From Methanomassiliicoccaceae archaeon UBA472 (GTDB taxonomy: Archaea; Thermoplasmatota; Thermoplasmata; Methanomassiliicoccales; UBA472): a stretch of 43,543 bases of DNA. Below are positions 1 to 8,010 of this stretch, one piece after another. The DNA lies in contig DAML01000019.1 in NCBI GenBank assembly GCA_002497075.1, forward strand, positions 1 to 43,543, given 5' to 3'. The translations under genes were made by a program, and so were the position numbers. The number at the start of each line of letters is the position of its first letter. The first letter of the stretch is position 1. Under the pieces are notes generated by a model. It was not told the origin of the DNA, ran no database searches, and worked only from the letters and a program-made list of their open reading frames with translations.

Positions 1-2
1 TC

Positions 3-800
3 TCCGGCTTCGTCTCGGAATGGGCGATGTTCAAGTCCCTGATGCACGCCGAGCCGATAACCGATCCGTTGATGAGGATCGCCTTGCCGCTGGCCATAGC
101 GGTCATGGCCCTTTGCACAGCGATAGCCGCCGCGGCCTACCTGCGCCTTTTCGGGTTCACCTTCCTGGGCCGTCCACGGTCCAAAGGGGCTTGCCAGCCG
201 CGGCCGCTGGAGCGGGTGGAGCTGTTCCCACTGGTCCCGCTGGCCGCGCTGTGCCTCCTGCTGGGCGTGGCATCGTTCCCGCTGCTCGAAGAACTCACGT
301 CCGCGGTGTCCCCGCTGGTCGGAGCCGTTGGTGTCCAGGTGATCGAAGGGTTCAGCATTAACTTCCTGCACCAGGGCGGGTTGAACCCCCTGGGTCTGAG
401 CGCCCTCCTGGCGTCCGCCATATTGATCGTGTTCCTGGTCCTGCGGGCGACCGGAAAAAGACGGGTGGTCCGAAGCGACACCTGGGATTGCGGAACGCCT
501 CTGGACCGCCGGACCCAGTACACCCCGACCGGTTTCTCCCAGCCGTTGCTGAGGGTGTTCGAGCAGGTGTACCGCCCGCGCACCGAGGTCAAGGAGGAGC
601 CGCGTCCTTCCCTCTACATCCGGGCGGTGCGCTTCGAGCTGGTACTTCCCGAGATCTTCACAATTTACGTCTACCAACCCCTGGTCAATGCCACGCTCGC
701 CGTGGCCATGCGCGTCAAGCGGATGCAGAGCGGAAGCATACAGGCCTACCTGGCCTACCTGATGATCACCCTGATAATCCTCCTGGTGGTGCTGAGGTGA
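3..800 (+). CDS. hyfB: Hydrogenase-4 component B-like antiporter subunit (HyfB), 5'-truncated by the window edge
   Basis: This is the C-terminal ~265 residues of a NuoL/MrpA-like proton- or sodium-translocating membrane subunit. The frame is open to the left edge, where it reads SGFVSEW, a motif typical of HyfB/HycC, so the true start lies outside the window. Several hydrophobic helices are visible (around positions 70-140, 230-300, 400-450 and 745-797), with a soluble loop between the last two. It sits 4 nt before hyfC in an operon ordered B-C-E-F-G-HI. In this family the subunit forms part of the ion-pumping arm of group 4 hydrogenases and complex I. The assignment rests mainly on the operon order plus the end motif, because the conserved antiporter core is not in view. 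Confidence 0.85.
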   Translation, partial: SGFVSEWAMFKSLMHAEPITDPLMRIALPLAIAVMALCTAIAAAAYLRLFGFTFLGRPRSKGACQPRPLERVELFPLVPLAALCLLLGVASFPLLEELTSAVSPLVGAVGVQVIEGFSINFLHQGGLNPLGLSALLASAILIVFLVLRATGKRRVVRSDTWDCGTPLDRRTQYTPTGFSQPLLRVFEQVYRPRTEVKEEPRPSLYIRAVRFELVLPEIFTIYVYQPLVNATLAVAMRVKRMQSGSIQAYLAYLMITLIILLVVLR

Positions 801-804
801 CGCC

Positions 805-1746
805 ATGCAACTGACCGATCTCCTGCTGACCCTGGTGGAGGTGCTGTTCATCCTCCTGCTCTCGCCTCTGCTCACCGGCGTCATCAGAAAGGTCAAGTCC
901 TGGATGCAGTGTCGCCAGGGACCGAGCGTCCTGCAGCCTTACCGTGACTTGTGGAAACTGTTGCGTAAATCCACCGTGGCCTCCAAGGAGGCCTCCTGGT
1001 TGTTCCTGGTCATTCCCTACGTTTGCCTGGGGGCCATGGTCTGCCTGGCCGTGATGGTGCCGGTGTTCACCACCGGCCCCTCCGGCGGGGTGGGAGACAT
1101 GGTGGCGGTGATCTACGTCCTAGGCCTCTTCCGTTTCATGATGGTGCTCGGCGGTCTCGAGGGGGGAAGCTCCTTCGGTGGTATGGGCAGCAGCCGAGAG
1201 ATGATGATATCGGCGATAGTGGAGCCTACGCTGCTCCTGTCCATATTCTCGGTCGCCGCCATATCGGGCACCACCGATCTGTCGGCGATATCTGATCACT
1301 TCGCCGGCCTCGGGCTGAACGGTCTTTCGCCCACCCTGTTCCTGGCCTCGGCCGCCATATTCATCTCCCTGATGGCCGAGAACTCCCGGGTGCCGTTCGA
1401 TAATCCGGCCACCCACCTGGAGCTGACCATGGTCCACGAGGGCATGCTGCTCGAGTACTCGGGTCGTGAGCTGGCCATGATGGAGATGGCCTCCTACGTT
1501 CGATTGACCATGTTCATGGTCATCCTGAGCAACGTCTTCTTCCCCTGGGGCATCGCCCTGGGCACGGGAGCGGGGGAACTGGCGGTCGGCGTCGGGTCCA
1601 TTGCCCTGAAGTTGCTGGCGCTGTCCGTAAGCGTAGCATTGGTGGAGTCGGTCATGGCCAAGATGCGCCTGTTCCGTCTGCCCAATCTTCTGACCATATC
1701 GTTCACGTTGTCCCTGCTGGCGGTGATGTCCTATTACATTCTGTGA
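805..1746 (+). CDS. hyfC: Membrane subunit HyfC (NuoH/HycD-like)
   Basis: A 313-residue, roughly eight-helix membrane protein of the NuoH/HycD/HyfC family, which connects the hydrophilic redox arm to the membrane arm. The conserved first loop appears as QCRQGPSVLQPYRDLWKLL. The acidic loop appears as ENSRVPFDNPATHLEL followed by EYSGRE, matching the ExxRxPFD...E...EYSG signature where quinone-pocket and proton-path acids lie in complex I. The ATG at 805 follows the hyfB stop by 4 nt, and the hyfE ATG follows 9 nt after the end, so translation is probably coupled. Length is normal for HyfC (about 310-320). Confidence 0.93.
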   Translation: MQLTDLLLTLVEVLFILLLSPLLTGVIRKVKSWMQCRQGPSVLQPYRDLWKLLRKSTVASKEASWLFLVIPYVCLGAMVCLAVMVPVFTTGPSGGVGDMVAVIYVLGLFRFMMVLGGLEGGSSFGGMGSSREMMISAIVEPTLLLSIFSVAAISGTTDLSAISDHFAGLGLNGLSPTLFLASAAIFISLMAENSRVPFDNPATHLELTMVHEGMLLEYSGRELAMMEMASYVRLTMFMVILSNVFFPWGIALGTGAGELAVGVGSIALKLLALSVSVALVESVMAKMRLFRLPNLLTISFTLSLLAVMSYYIL

Positions 1747-1755
1747 GGTGCTTTG

Positions 1756-2415
1756 ATGGCCGACCTGCTGAGCATTGACACCATCAACTTCCTGGCCGCG
1801 GCCATATTGCTGGTGTCGCTGCTGGTCATGGCCAGCACCCGCATGGGACAGCTGGTCCGCTCCTTCGCCTTCCAGTCCATCATGCTGGCGGCCATCTCGG
1901 CTGTGCTGGCACATTACACCGGCTCCGAGCACATCTACATCGTGGCCGTGCTGACCTTGGTCGTCAAAGGCATCATAATCCCGCGCTTCCTGATGTACTC
2001 GATCGATCGCCTCAAGGTGCGTCGGGAGATAGAGCCGCTGGTAGGCATACCCGCCTCCCTGCTCATCTCCGGCGGTCTGGTCATCGTGGCCTATTACGTC
2101 ACCGAGCCGCTGATATCCTCGGCGGAGGCGGTCACCCGAAACTGCCTGGCCATATCCCTGGCCGTGGTGTTCATCGGCATGTTCATGATGATCAGCCGCC
2201 GCAAGGCCATGACCCAGATGGTGGGGCTGCTGATGATGGAGAACGGGCTGTTCCTGGGCATTATCTCCACGACCTATGGCATGCCGCTCATCGTGGAGAT
2301 AGGCATATTCTTCGACGTGTTCATGGCCGTGCTGATCATGGGCATATTCGCCTACCGCATCAACCAGACCTTCGAGACGCTGGACACCACCTTCCTGAGG
2401 AGGCTGAGGGGTTAA
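1756..2415 (+). CDS. hyfE: Hydrogenase-4 component E-like membrane subunit (HyfE)
   Basis: A 219-residue integral membrane protein of about seven helices. The C-terminal half resembles NuoK, with the MVGLLMMENGLFLG stretch carrying the membrane-embedded glutamate expected in NuoK/MrpC-like subunits. Such subunits form part of the proton or sodium path. I chose ATG 1756, which is preceded by GAGGTG; an in-frame TTG lies three bases upstream but has poorer spacing. It sits between hyfC and hyfF, with only one base between its TAA and the hyfF ATG. No hyfD homologue lies between C and E, unlike the E. coli hyf operon. Confidence 0.9.
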   Translation: MADLLSIDTINFLAAAILLVSLLVMASTRMGQLVRSFAFQSIMLAAISAVLAHYTGSEHIYIVAVLTLVVKGIIIPRFLMYSIDRLKVRREIEPLVGIPASLLISGGLVIVAYYVTEPLISSAEAVTRNCLAISLAVVFIGMFMMISRRKAMTQMVGLLMMENGLFLGIISTTYGMPLIVEIGIFFDVFMAVLIMGIFAYRINQTFETLDTTFLRRLRG

Positions 2416-2416
2416 C

Positions 2417-3874
2417 ATGGTCGAGCTCCTGCTGTTGGTCCCACTGGTGACCGCCTTGCTGTGCGGCGTATCACGAACTGAGAAGGCCATCTACGTGTTC
2501 AGCGTGGTCGGCTCCCTGGTCGCCGCCCTGGTGGCGATCCCCTACTGCTACCAGGCCTTCTTCGAAGGGCCGGTCGATACCGGGCTGTGGTACCTGGACC
2601 CGCTTTCCGGCCTCTTCATGACCGTGATAGTGGTCATAACCGCCCTGGTCAGCCTGTACTCGGTGGAGTACTTGAAGCACGACCGCAAGGAAGGGGAGGC
2701 CAACCTCAGGGACCTGCGCTACTACCACGTGCTGCTGCACCTGTTCGCCTTCAGCATGCTGATGGTGGTCGTGGTGGACTCCCTGGGCCTCATGTGGATC
2801 GCCGTGGAAGGCACCACCCTGGTCTCGGCGTTCCTGGTCGGCTTCTACAAGAAGAGCGAGGCCATGGAGGCATCCTGGAAGTACCTGATCATCTGCTCCG
2901 TGGGAATAACCCTGGCGCTTCTAGGGATCATCCTCCTATACGCCTCGTCGGTGGATGCCCTGGGAGAGAACGCCGATACCCTGGACTGGTCCGTGCTGCG
3001 CTCGGTCGCCGGGCAGCTGGACCCCGCGTTGCTCAAGGTCTCTTTCATCTTCATCCTGGTCGGTCTGGGGACCAAGGCCGGTCTTGCTCCGATGCACACC
3101 TGGCTCCCGGACGCCCACAGCCAGGCGCCCACTCCCATCAGCGCCCTGCTCTCCGCCGTCCTGCTGAACTGCGCCATGTACGGCGTGCTCAGGGTGCACA
3201 TATTGGCCAGCGAGGCGGTGCCCGGTTTCTCCTCCTCGCTGCTGATGTTCTTCGGCCTGTTCTCGCTGGCCATCGCCACGGCCTTCATTCTCACATCGAG
3301 GGACCTCAAGCGCTTCCTGGCCTTCTCCAGCGTGGAGCACATGGGCATAATCGCGCTGGGCTTCGGTCTCGGTGGTCCGCTAGCCGTGTTCGGGGCGGTG
3401 TTCCACGTGCTGGCGCACTCTCTCACCAAGACGCTGATGTTCTTCGGCGCGGGAAACGTTATCCAGAAGTACCGCACCAGGGAGATGAAGGACATCAAAG
3501 GGCTGGGGAAGACCATGCCATCCACCGCCGCCCTGCTGGTGCTGGGGGGAGCGGCCATAGCCGGGTCTCCGCCCTTCGCCATATTCATCGGCGAGCTGTT
3601 CATAATCTCCGGGGCCTTGGCCCAGGGCGAGTACCTGGTGGCCGGCATCTTCATCGCCCTGATCGTCGTGATCTTCGCCGGGATGACCTACCGCATCTTC
3701 GGCATGGTCTCCGGGAAACCGCAGGAAGGACTGCCTGACGGGGAGATAGGAAAACTGCGCTTGCTGCCGATGATCGTCCTGGCATCGGCCATACTGGTCC
3801 TGGGGCTGTTCCTTCCGGAGGTCGTTTCGGATGCCATGGGCGCGGTCGTCAAGCTGTTCGGGGTGAGCGCGTGA
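2417..3874 (+). CDS. hyfF: Hydrogenase-4 component F-like antiporter subunit (HyfF)
   Basis: A 485-residue NuoN/NuoL-type antiporter-like subunit with about 14 predicted helices. The ion-translocation signature is intact: WIAVEGTTL (TM5 glutamate), SWKYLI (lysine), and GLGTKAGLAPMHTWLPDAHS followed by APTPISALLS (TM7 lysine, histidine and broken helix), and LAHSLTKTLMFF further on. It should therefore be an active ion-pumping module of the complex. It begins one base after hyfE. Its stop overlaps the GTG start of the hyfG-like gene by 4 nt (GTGA), a translational-coupling arrangement. Confidence 0.94.
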   Translation: MVELLLLVPLVTALLCGVSRTEKAIYVFSVVGSLVAALVAIPYCYQAFFEGPVDTGLWYLDPLSGLFMTVIVVITALVSLYSVEYLKHDRKEGEANLRDLRYYHVLLHLFAFSMLMVVVVDSLGLMWIAVEGTTLVSAFLVGFYKKSEAMEASWKYLIICSVGITLALLGIILLYASSVDALGENADTLDWSVLRSVAGQLDPALLKVSFIFILVGLGTKAGLAPMHTWLPDAHSQAPTPISALLSAVLLNCAMYGVLRVHILASEAVPGFSSSLLMFFGLFSLAIATAFILTSRDLKRFLAFSSVEHMGIIALGFGLGGPLAVFGAVFHVLAHSLTKTLMFFGAGNVIQKYRTREMKDIKGLGKTMPSTAALLVLGGAAIAGSPPFAIFIGELFIISGALAQGEYLVAGIFIALIVVIFAGMTYRIFGMVSGKPQEGLPDGEIGKLRLLPMIVLASAILVLGLFLPEVVSDAMGAVVKLFGVSA

Positions 3875-5403
3875 GGTATTACAACGTGGAGCTTCTGGAT
3901 TCACTGCCCTTCCCTCCGTTCGGGTACGAGGAGAAGAACGGACGTTTGCACCTCTCCGTCCCGGACGACATGCTGCGTCCGCTGGTCTCCCACCTGGTGC
4001 GCAAGGAGGAGGGCGAGCTTTCCAACCTTTACTACGTTCCTAACGAGAACAAGGTGATGGCGTTGGTGCTGGTCCCCCGCCACGGCATCGTGGTCCTGGA
4101 GAGCGAGCTGGAAGGGGAGGGCTATCCTTCCCTGACCGCGGAGGTCCCGGCCGCCAACTGGTACGAGAGGGAGATGATGGAGATGAGCGGCATCACACCC
4201 TTGGACCATCCCGATCCCCGTCCGCTGCATCTGCACGAATGGCCGCGGCACGTCCATCCTCTTTCGTCCGCGTTCGACAAAACGACCAAGGTGCCTTTTA
4301 CCGGCGAGGCGCATCACTTCCGCAAGGTGGAGGGGGACGGCGTACTGGAGATCCCGGTAGGACCGGTGCATGCCGGTGTCATCGAACCGGGGCATTTCCG
4401 GTTCTCCACGGCCGGCGAGCCGATATTGAACCTGGAGGTCAGGCTGGGGTACGTGCACCGGGGCGTCGAGAGATCTCTGGAAGGCTGCGCGTTGAACCGC
4501 GCGCTGCGTCTGGTGGAGAGGATCTCCGGAGACAATGGAGTGGCGCACGCCCTGGCCTTCTGCCAGGCGGTGGAGATGTCCAATCCCGTCCCGGAAAGGG
4601 CGCAGTTGCTACGCTGCATATTCGCAGAGATGGAACGCATCTACAACCACCTAGGTGACATAGGCGGAATGGCCACCGACGTGGCCTTCGCCGTGCCGGC
4701 CGCGGAGGCCTCCGTGCTCAGGGAGCGCATGCTCCGATTGAACGCCAAGCTCACTGGCCACCGGTTGCTCTGGGGTTCCGTCGCCATAGGCGGGGCGGCC
4801 CGGGACCTGGACGAGGAACGGAAGGACCTGCTGGAAGGCGCGATGGTCGAACTCGGCCTGGCATTCGAGCCCCTGGTGGATTCCATCAACGGATCCCCGT
4901 CCTTCCTGGACCGGGCGGAGACGACCGGCGCGCTATCACTGCCGATGGCCAAGGACCTGCGGGCGACCGGCCCGGTGGCCCGCGCATCGGGGTGGGACCG
5001 CGATACCCGCAGGGACTTCCCGTACGGCGCCTACGAGCGGCTGGGGTTCCTGGTGCCGGTGCGCCGGGAGGGCGACGTTCTCGCCAGGCTCAATGTGAAG
5101 GTCGAAGAGGTGCGTGAATCGATCAGCATGGTCAAGCAGTGCCTGGACCACCTGCATGCCGGGGAGCTTCGCTCCGAGGTGCCGGCGCCGGAGGGCTTCG
5201 GCCTAGGTCTGGTGGAGGCGCCCCGCGGAGAGCTGGTGCATTGCGTTCACTTCAAAGATGGGAAGATAATAAGGTACAAGGTGCGCGATCCGTCGTTCTG
5301 CAACTGGCCGACCATGGAGAGAGCGGTGCTGGGCAACATCGTACCTGATTTCCCGCTAATCAACAAGAGCTACAACCTATCGTACGCGGGAAACGATCTT
5401 TAG
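3871..5403 (+). CDS. HyfG/HycE-like large subunit lacking NiFe cysteines (Ehr-type)
   Basis: A 510-residue fusion of a NuoC-like 30-kDa domain (about residues 20-140, with the WYEREMMEMSGI motif) and a NuoD/HycE-like large-subunit domain (about 150-510, with GPVHAGVIEPGHFR). In true group 4 hydrogenases the Ni and Fe are held by an N-terminal CGIC and a C-terminal DPCxxC. Here the first motif reads ERISGDNGVAHA, so the ligand positions are Ser219 and Asn222. The second reads SYNLSYAGNDL, placing Ser504 and Gly507 at the ligand positions. The chain ends right there, with no maturation tail. It therefore cannot bind a standard NiFe centre. The family with this trait is the energy-converting hydrogenase related (Ehr) group; what it oxidises or reduces is unknown. 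The GTG start overlaps the hyfF stop. Confidence 0.9.
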   Translation: MRYYNVELLDSLPFPPFGYEEKNGRLHLSVPDDMLRPLVSHLVRKEEGELSNLYYVPNENKVMALVLVPRHGIVVLESELEGEGYPSLTAEVPAANWYEREMMEMSGITPLDHPDPRPLHLHEWPRHVHPLSSAFDKTTKVPFTGEAHHFRKVEGDGVLEIPVGPVHAGVIEPGHFRFSTAGEPILNLEVRLGYVHRGVERSLEGCALNRALRLVERISGDNGVAHALAFCQAVEMSNPVPERAQLLRCIFAEMERIYNHLGDIGGMATDVAFAVPAAEASVLRERMLRLNAKLTGHRLLWGSVAIGGAARDLDEERKDLLEGAMVELGLAFEPLVDSINGSPSFLDRAETTGALSLPMAKDLRATGPVARASGWDRDTRRDFPYGAYERLGFLVPVRREGDVLARLNVKVEEVRESISMVKQCLDHLHAGELRSEVPAPEGFGLGLVEAPRGELVHCVHFKDGKIIRYKVRDPSFCNWPTMERAVLGNIVPDFPLINKSYNLSYAGNDL

Positions 5404-5412
5404 GGGGTTACC

Positions 5413-6156
5413 ATGCTAGAAATAATCGAGAGGAGGGTCCGAGACAAAAAAGTGGTCACCGAGCCGCTGCAATTGTTTCAGCAGCAAGGCCGCGCCCTGG
5501 CCCCCATGGCCGACTCCCGCTGCGATCTGTGCGGGGAATGCGTTCCAGCGTGCCCGACGTCAGCCATATCCATCGAAGGGGATTGGAGCGTGGACGCCGG
5601 AAAGTGCCTGTTCTGCGGCGATTGCCTCCCGGCCTGCCCGAGGGACGCTTTGGCGTTCTCGGTCGAGGTGCCGGCGGTATCTGACCGTTCATCACTGGTC
5701 CTCCGCCGCAACGTCCCGCTGCCCGAGCTGAGGCTTAAACTGCGCGACGAGGTGCGCAAGGTTCTCGGAAGGTCCCTGGCCATACGCGAGGTGGACGCCG
5801 GTTCCTGCAACGGCTGCGAGGTGGAGGTGAACTCCCTTTCCAATCCGATGTACGACCTGGAGCGCTTCGGCATCAAGATAGTGGCCTCGCCCAGGCACGC
5901 GGACATGCTCCTGGTCACCGGCCCGGTGACCCGCAACATGCTCCCGGCGCTCATGAAGACCTACAACGCCATGCCGGAACCGCGCCTGGTGGCGGCCATG
6001 GGTACCTGCGCCATATCCGGAGGCCCTTTCGGCGGAACGTACGCCGCAGGGAACGGGGTGGCCGAAGCCTTGCCGGTGGACATATACATCCCCGGCTGCC
6101 CGCCGCATCCGCGCACGGTCCTGCTGGCGCTTCTGGAGGCGCTCGGCCGTCTCTAG
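5413..6156 (+). CDS. Fused 2x[4Fe-4S] ferredoxin and NuoB-like small subunit (HyfH-HyfI fusion)
   Basis: A 247-residue protein. Residues 36-80 form a two-cluster ferredoxin domain (C37/C40/C43/C47 and C65/C68/C71/C75), as in HyfH/NuoI. Residues 110-247 form the NuoB/HyfI small subunit with all four ligands of the proximal cluster (C132 and C135 in SCNGCE, C199 in MGTCAISGG, C229 in PGCPPHP). These are two separate genes in E. coli hyf/hyc. Electrons probably run from ferredoxin through this chain to the large subunit. A GGGGGT ribosome site precedes ATG 5413. The gene is 9 nt downstream of, and in the same frame as, the preceding gene's TAG. Its own TAG stop is one base from the stop of the convergent universal stress gene. 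Confidence 0.92.
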   Translation: MLEIIERRVRDKKVVTEPLQLFQQQGRALAPMADSRCDLCGECVPACPTSAISIEGDWSVDAGKCLFCGDCLPACPRDALAFSVEVPAVSDRSSLVLRRNVPLPELRLKLRDEVRKVLGRSLAIREVDAGSCNGCEVEVNSLSNPMYDLERFGIKIVASPRHADMLLVTGPVTRNMLPALMKTYNAMPEPRLVAAMGTCAISGGPFGGTYAAGNGVAEALPVDIYIPGCPPHPRTVLLALLEALGRL

Positions 6157-6157
6157 C

Positions 6158-6547
6158 TCACTTGACAACGATCACAGTGCAGGGCGAGTTGCGCACCACG
6201 TGCTCCGAGACGCTGCCTATGAGCACCCTGTCCAGAACTGTCTTTCCGGAGGTTCCTACGATTATCGCCGAGGCGCTGACCCTCTCGGCCACGGCGATGG
6301 CGGACTCGGCGGGAGCGCCGGTCTCCAGCAGGGTGGTGGTCTCCACTCCCTGCTGGGCCGCCCTCACCTTGATCTCCTCGAGGTGCTTCTTGGCGTCCCC
6401 CACGGTGCCCTCCCGGTTCTCCTCGTGCCTCGGACCTATCACAAAAACGACGTACAGCGCTTCACGGTGCAGTCGCGCGTACTCCAAAGCATATTCGACC
6501 GCTTTGGAGGTGTGCGCCCTGCCGTCGGTAGCCAGAACAACGCTCAT
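6158..6547 (-). CDS. Universal stress protein (UspA family)
   Basis: A 129-residue single-domain Usp of Rossmann-like fold. It starts MSVVLATDG and ends with the ATP-binding signature G-2x-G-9x-G-S, seen as GTSGKTVLDRVLIGS, so it belongs to the nucleotide-binding subgroup. I chose ATG 6547 because the family normally begins at this strand; an in-frame upstream ATG at 6610 would add 21 residues unlike any Usp. It is convergent with the Ehr-like operon, with one base between stops. It could form an operon with the acetyltransferase gene 59 bp upstream. The biological target of the stress response is not evident. Confidence 0.9.
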   Translation of the reverse strand: MSVVLATDGRAHTSKAVEYALEYARLHREALYVVFVIGPRHEENREGTVGDAKKHLEEIKVRAAQQGVETTTLLETGAPAESAIAVAERVSASAIIVGTSGKTVLDRVLIGSVSEHVVRNSPCTVIVVK

Positions 6548-6606
6548 TTTGTCCCTTCTGCCCTGGAATGTGTTTCGCCAGGATATAATATTGTCAATGC
6601 CACCGC

Positions 6607-7041
6607 TCATTCATCAGGTCCGGACCTCTTGGAACAGTAGACGATATCGTCGTGCTCTTGATACCCAAGGTCAGCGAAGAGCTTCCGTGACCTATGGTTG
6701 TGCTGCTGGACCTGAACGGCGAATATGTTAACTCCAACAGCGGAAAGCTCCTCCTCCGCCCGGCGCACCAGCATTCTGGCGATCCCTTTTCCCTGCTCCT
6801 CTGGTGGAACGGCCAGACGGTTCAGCCATCCCTTGCGCAGGTCGTGCGTGACCAGCACCGCCCCGACCACCTTTCCGTGGTCCTCGGCCACCAGGAAGAT
6901 CGACGAATCTCTTTCCATCTGCTCCAGGATGCGCTCCTCGGTGTCCCTCCCCCGGGGTTGATAAGGGAGCCCGGACCTCACCCAGATGTCGGCCACATCG
7001 GCGTGATCCTCCGGGCGCATCCGGCGGACCTCGGCGCTCAT
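6607..7041 (-). CDS. GNAT-family N-acetyltransferase
   Basis: A 144-residue protein with the GNAT core: an N-terminal MRPEDHADVADIW helix, then VVGAVLVTHD, and the acetyl-CoA pyrophosphate loop EEQGKGIARMLVRRAEE, matching the Q/RxxGxG/A signature. The C-terminal part (NHRSRKLFADLGYQEHDD) is the usual strand-helix that closes the substrate site. The ATG at 7041 overlaps the TGA of the exonuclease gene (ATGA), so the two are co-transcribed and translationally coupled. The substrate (peptide N-terminus, lysine or a small amine) cannot be read from the sequence. Confidence 0.88.
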   Translation of the reverse strand: MSAEVRRMRPEDHADVADIWVRSGLPYQPRGRDTEERILEQMERDSSIFLVAEDHGKVVGAVLVTHDLRKGWLNRLAVPPEEQGKGIARMLVRRAEEELSAVGVNIFAVQVQQHNHRSRKLFADLGYQEHDDIVYCSKRSGPDE

Positions 7042-7811
7042 ATCTCGAGCTCCAGGCCGATGGGGCAATGGTCCGATCCCTGCACCTCGGGCATGATGAA
7101 GGCGTTGCGGCACTTTGACCTCAACCCCTCATCCACGAAGAAGTAGTCAATGCGCCATCCCACGTTCCGCTCCCGGGCCTTGGTCTTCATGTCCCACCAG
7201 GTGTACTTTTCCGGGCTCGGATCGAACATTCGGAAGGTGTCCACGAAGCCGGCGGCAACCAGATCGTCGATCCATTTACGCTCCTGGGGCAGGAACCCGG
7301 AGATCTTCCCGTTCTCCTTCGGACGGGCCAGATCGATCTCCTGGTGCGCGGTGTTCACGTCCCCGCACACGATCACGTGCTTGCCGCCTTCCACGGTCCG
7401 TTCGGCCACCTCCAGGAACTCATGGTAGAACTCCATCTTGTACTGCAGCCGTTCCGGGGAGGCCTTTCCGTTCGGGAAGTAGATGTTGAATAGAACGAAA
7501 TCGTCGTAATGGGCGACCAGGGTGCGGCCTTCGGAATCGAAGCGCCTCTGGCCGAAGCCAGGCATCACCTTCTTCGGTTCGGTCTTGGAATAGATGCACA
7601 CCCCGCTGTATCCCTTCCTCTCTTCGGGCGAGACGAAATAGGAATGGTAGCCGGGCACGTTCCGCAGTCCGTCGGGCAGCTGGTCCGGGGTGGCCTTGGT
7701 CTCCTGAAGGCATATGACGTCCGCCCCGTCCTGCCGCAGCAGTCCGTCCAGCCCCTTCCTGTAGGCCGCCCTGATCCCGTTCACGTTCCAGCACAGAAGG
7801 CGCAAGGTCAT
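7038..7811 (-). CDS. xth: Exodeoxyribonuclease III / AP endonuclease
   Basis: A 257-residue member of the ExoA/ExoIII branch of the endonuclease/exonuclease/phosphatase fold, which acts in base-excision repair at abasic sites. Metal and catalytic motifs are complete: LLCWNVNGIRA (Asn), ICLQETKA (metal Glu), GDVNTAHQEIDLA (Asp/Asn), WRIDYFFV and GSDHCPIGLEL (catalytic Asp-His). I chose ATG 7811 (MTLRLLCWN); an ATG two codons upstream is also possible. A TATA-like box 28-37 bp upstream implies a nearly leaderless transcript. It is the first gene of a pair with the overlapping GNAT gene. Confidence 0.95.
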   Translation of the reverse strand: MTLRLLCWNVNGIRAAYRKGLDGLLRQDGADVICLQETKATPDQLPDGLRNVPGYHSYFVSPEERKGYSGVCIYSKTEPKKVMPGFGQRRFDSEGRTLVAHYDDFVLFNIYFPNGKASPERLQYKMEFYHEFLEVAERTVEGGKHVIVCGDVNTAHQEIDLARPKENGKISGFLPQERKWIDDLVAAGFVDTFRMFDPSPEKYTWWDMKTKARERNVGWRIDYFFVDEGLRSKCRNAFIMPEVQGSDHCPIGLELEI

Positions 7812-7838
7812 AACCATCCAGACGATTGACTTACAATG

Positions 7839-7848
7839 TAAATAAATG
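7839..7848 (-). promoter_or_regulatory. TATA-like promoter of xth
   Basis: On the minus strand this reads CATTTATTTA, an archaeal TATA-like box about 28-37 bp upstream of the xth ATG at 7811. With the usual ~25-nt distance, transcription would begin within a few bases of the start codon. No Shine-Dalgarno precedes that ATG, which fits leaderless initiation. Confidence 0.5.
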
Positions 7849-7908
7849 AAATGAGACCGAGGGCGCGAAGGGTCGTTCCGCAGCGGCGGCAACAATGGGC
7901 CGATCAAT

Positions 7909-7919
7909 CATTATATTCC
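7909..7919 (+). promoter_or_regulatory. TATA-like promoter of the MFS gene
   Basis: CATTATATTCC stands out in GC-rich surroundings and would start transcription near 7940, leaving a leader of about 70 nt. The region just downstream carries a short hairpin (CCTCCG 7936-7941 and CGGAGG 7950-7955) near the predicted start site. Confidence 0.45.
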
Positions 7920-8010
7920 ATGAAGGGGATTCTAGCCTCCGGTGGGGAGCGGAGGGGCCGGCCACTTCTGTCCACGCGATTGATGGTCGGTGTCCACTGA
8001 TAACAGGTGC

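Noticed and set aside
1120..2490. 456-codon open frame on the minus strand opposite hyfC-hyfE
   Set aside because: It is rich in His, Gln, Asp and Gly in the pattern of a shadow frame of a GC-rich gene, and the plus strand encodes recognisable HyfC and HyfE.
1..6156. Functional NiFe hydrogenase (formate hydrogenlyase type)
   Set aside because: The large subunit lacks all four metal-binding cysteines, and no formate dehydrogenase or hyp maturation genes are in the window.
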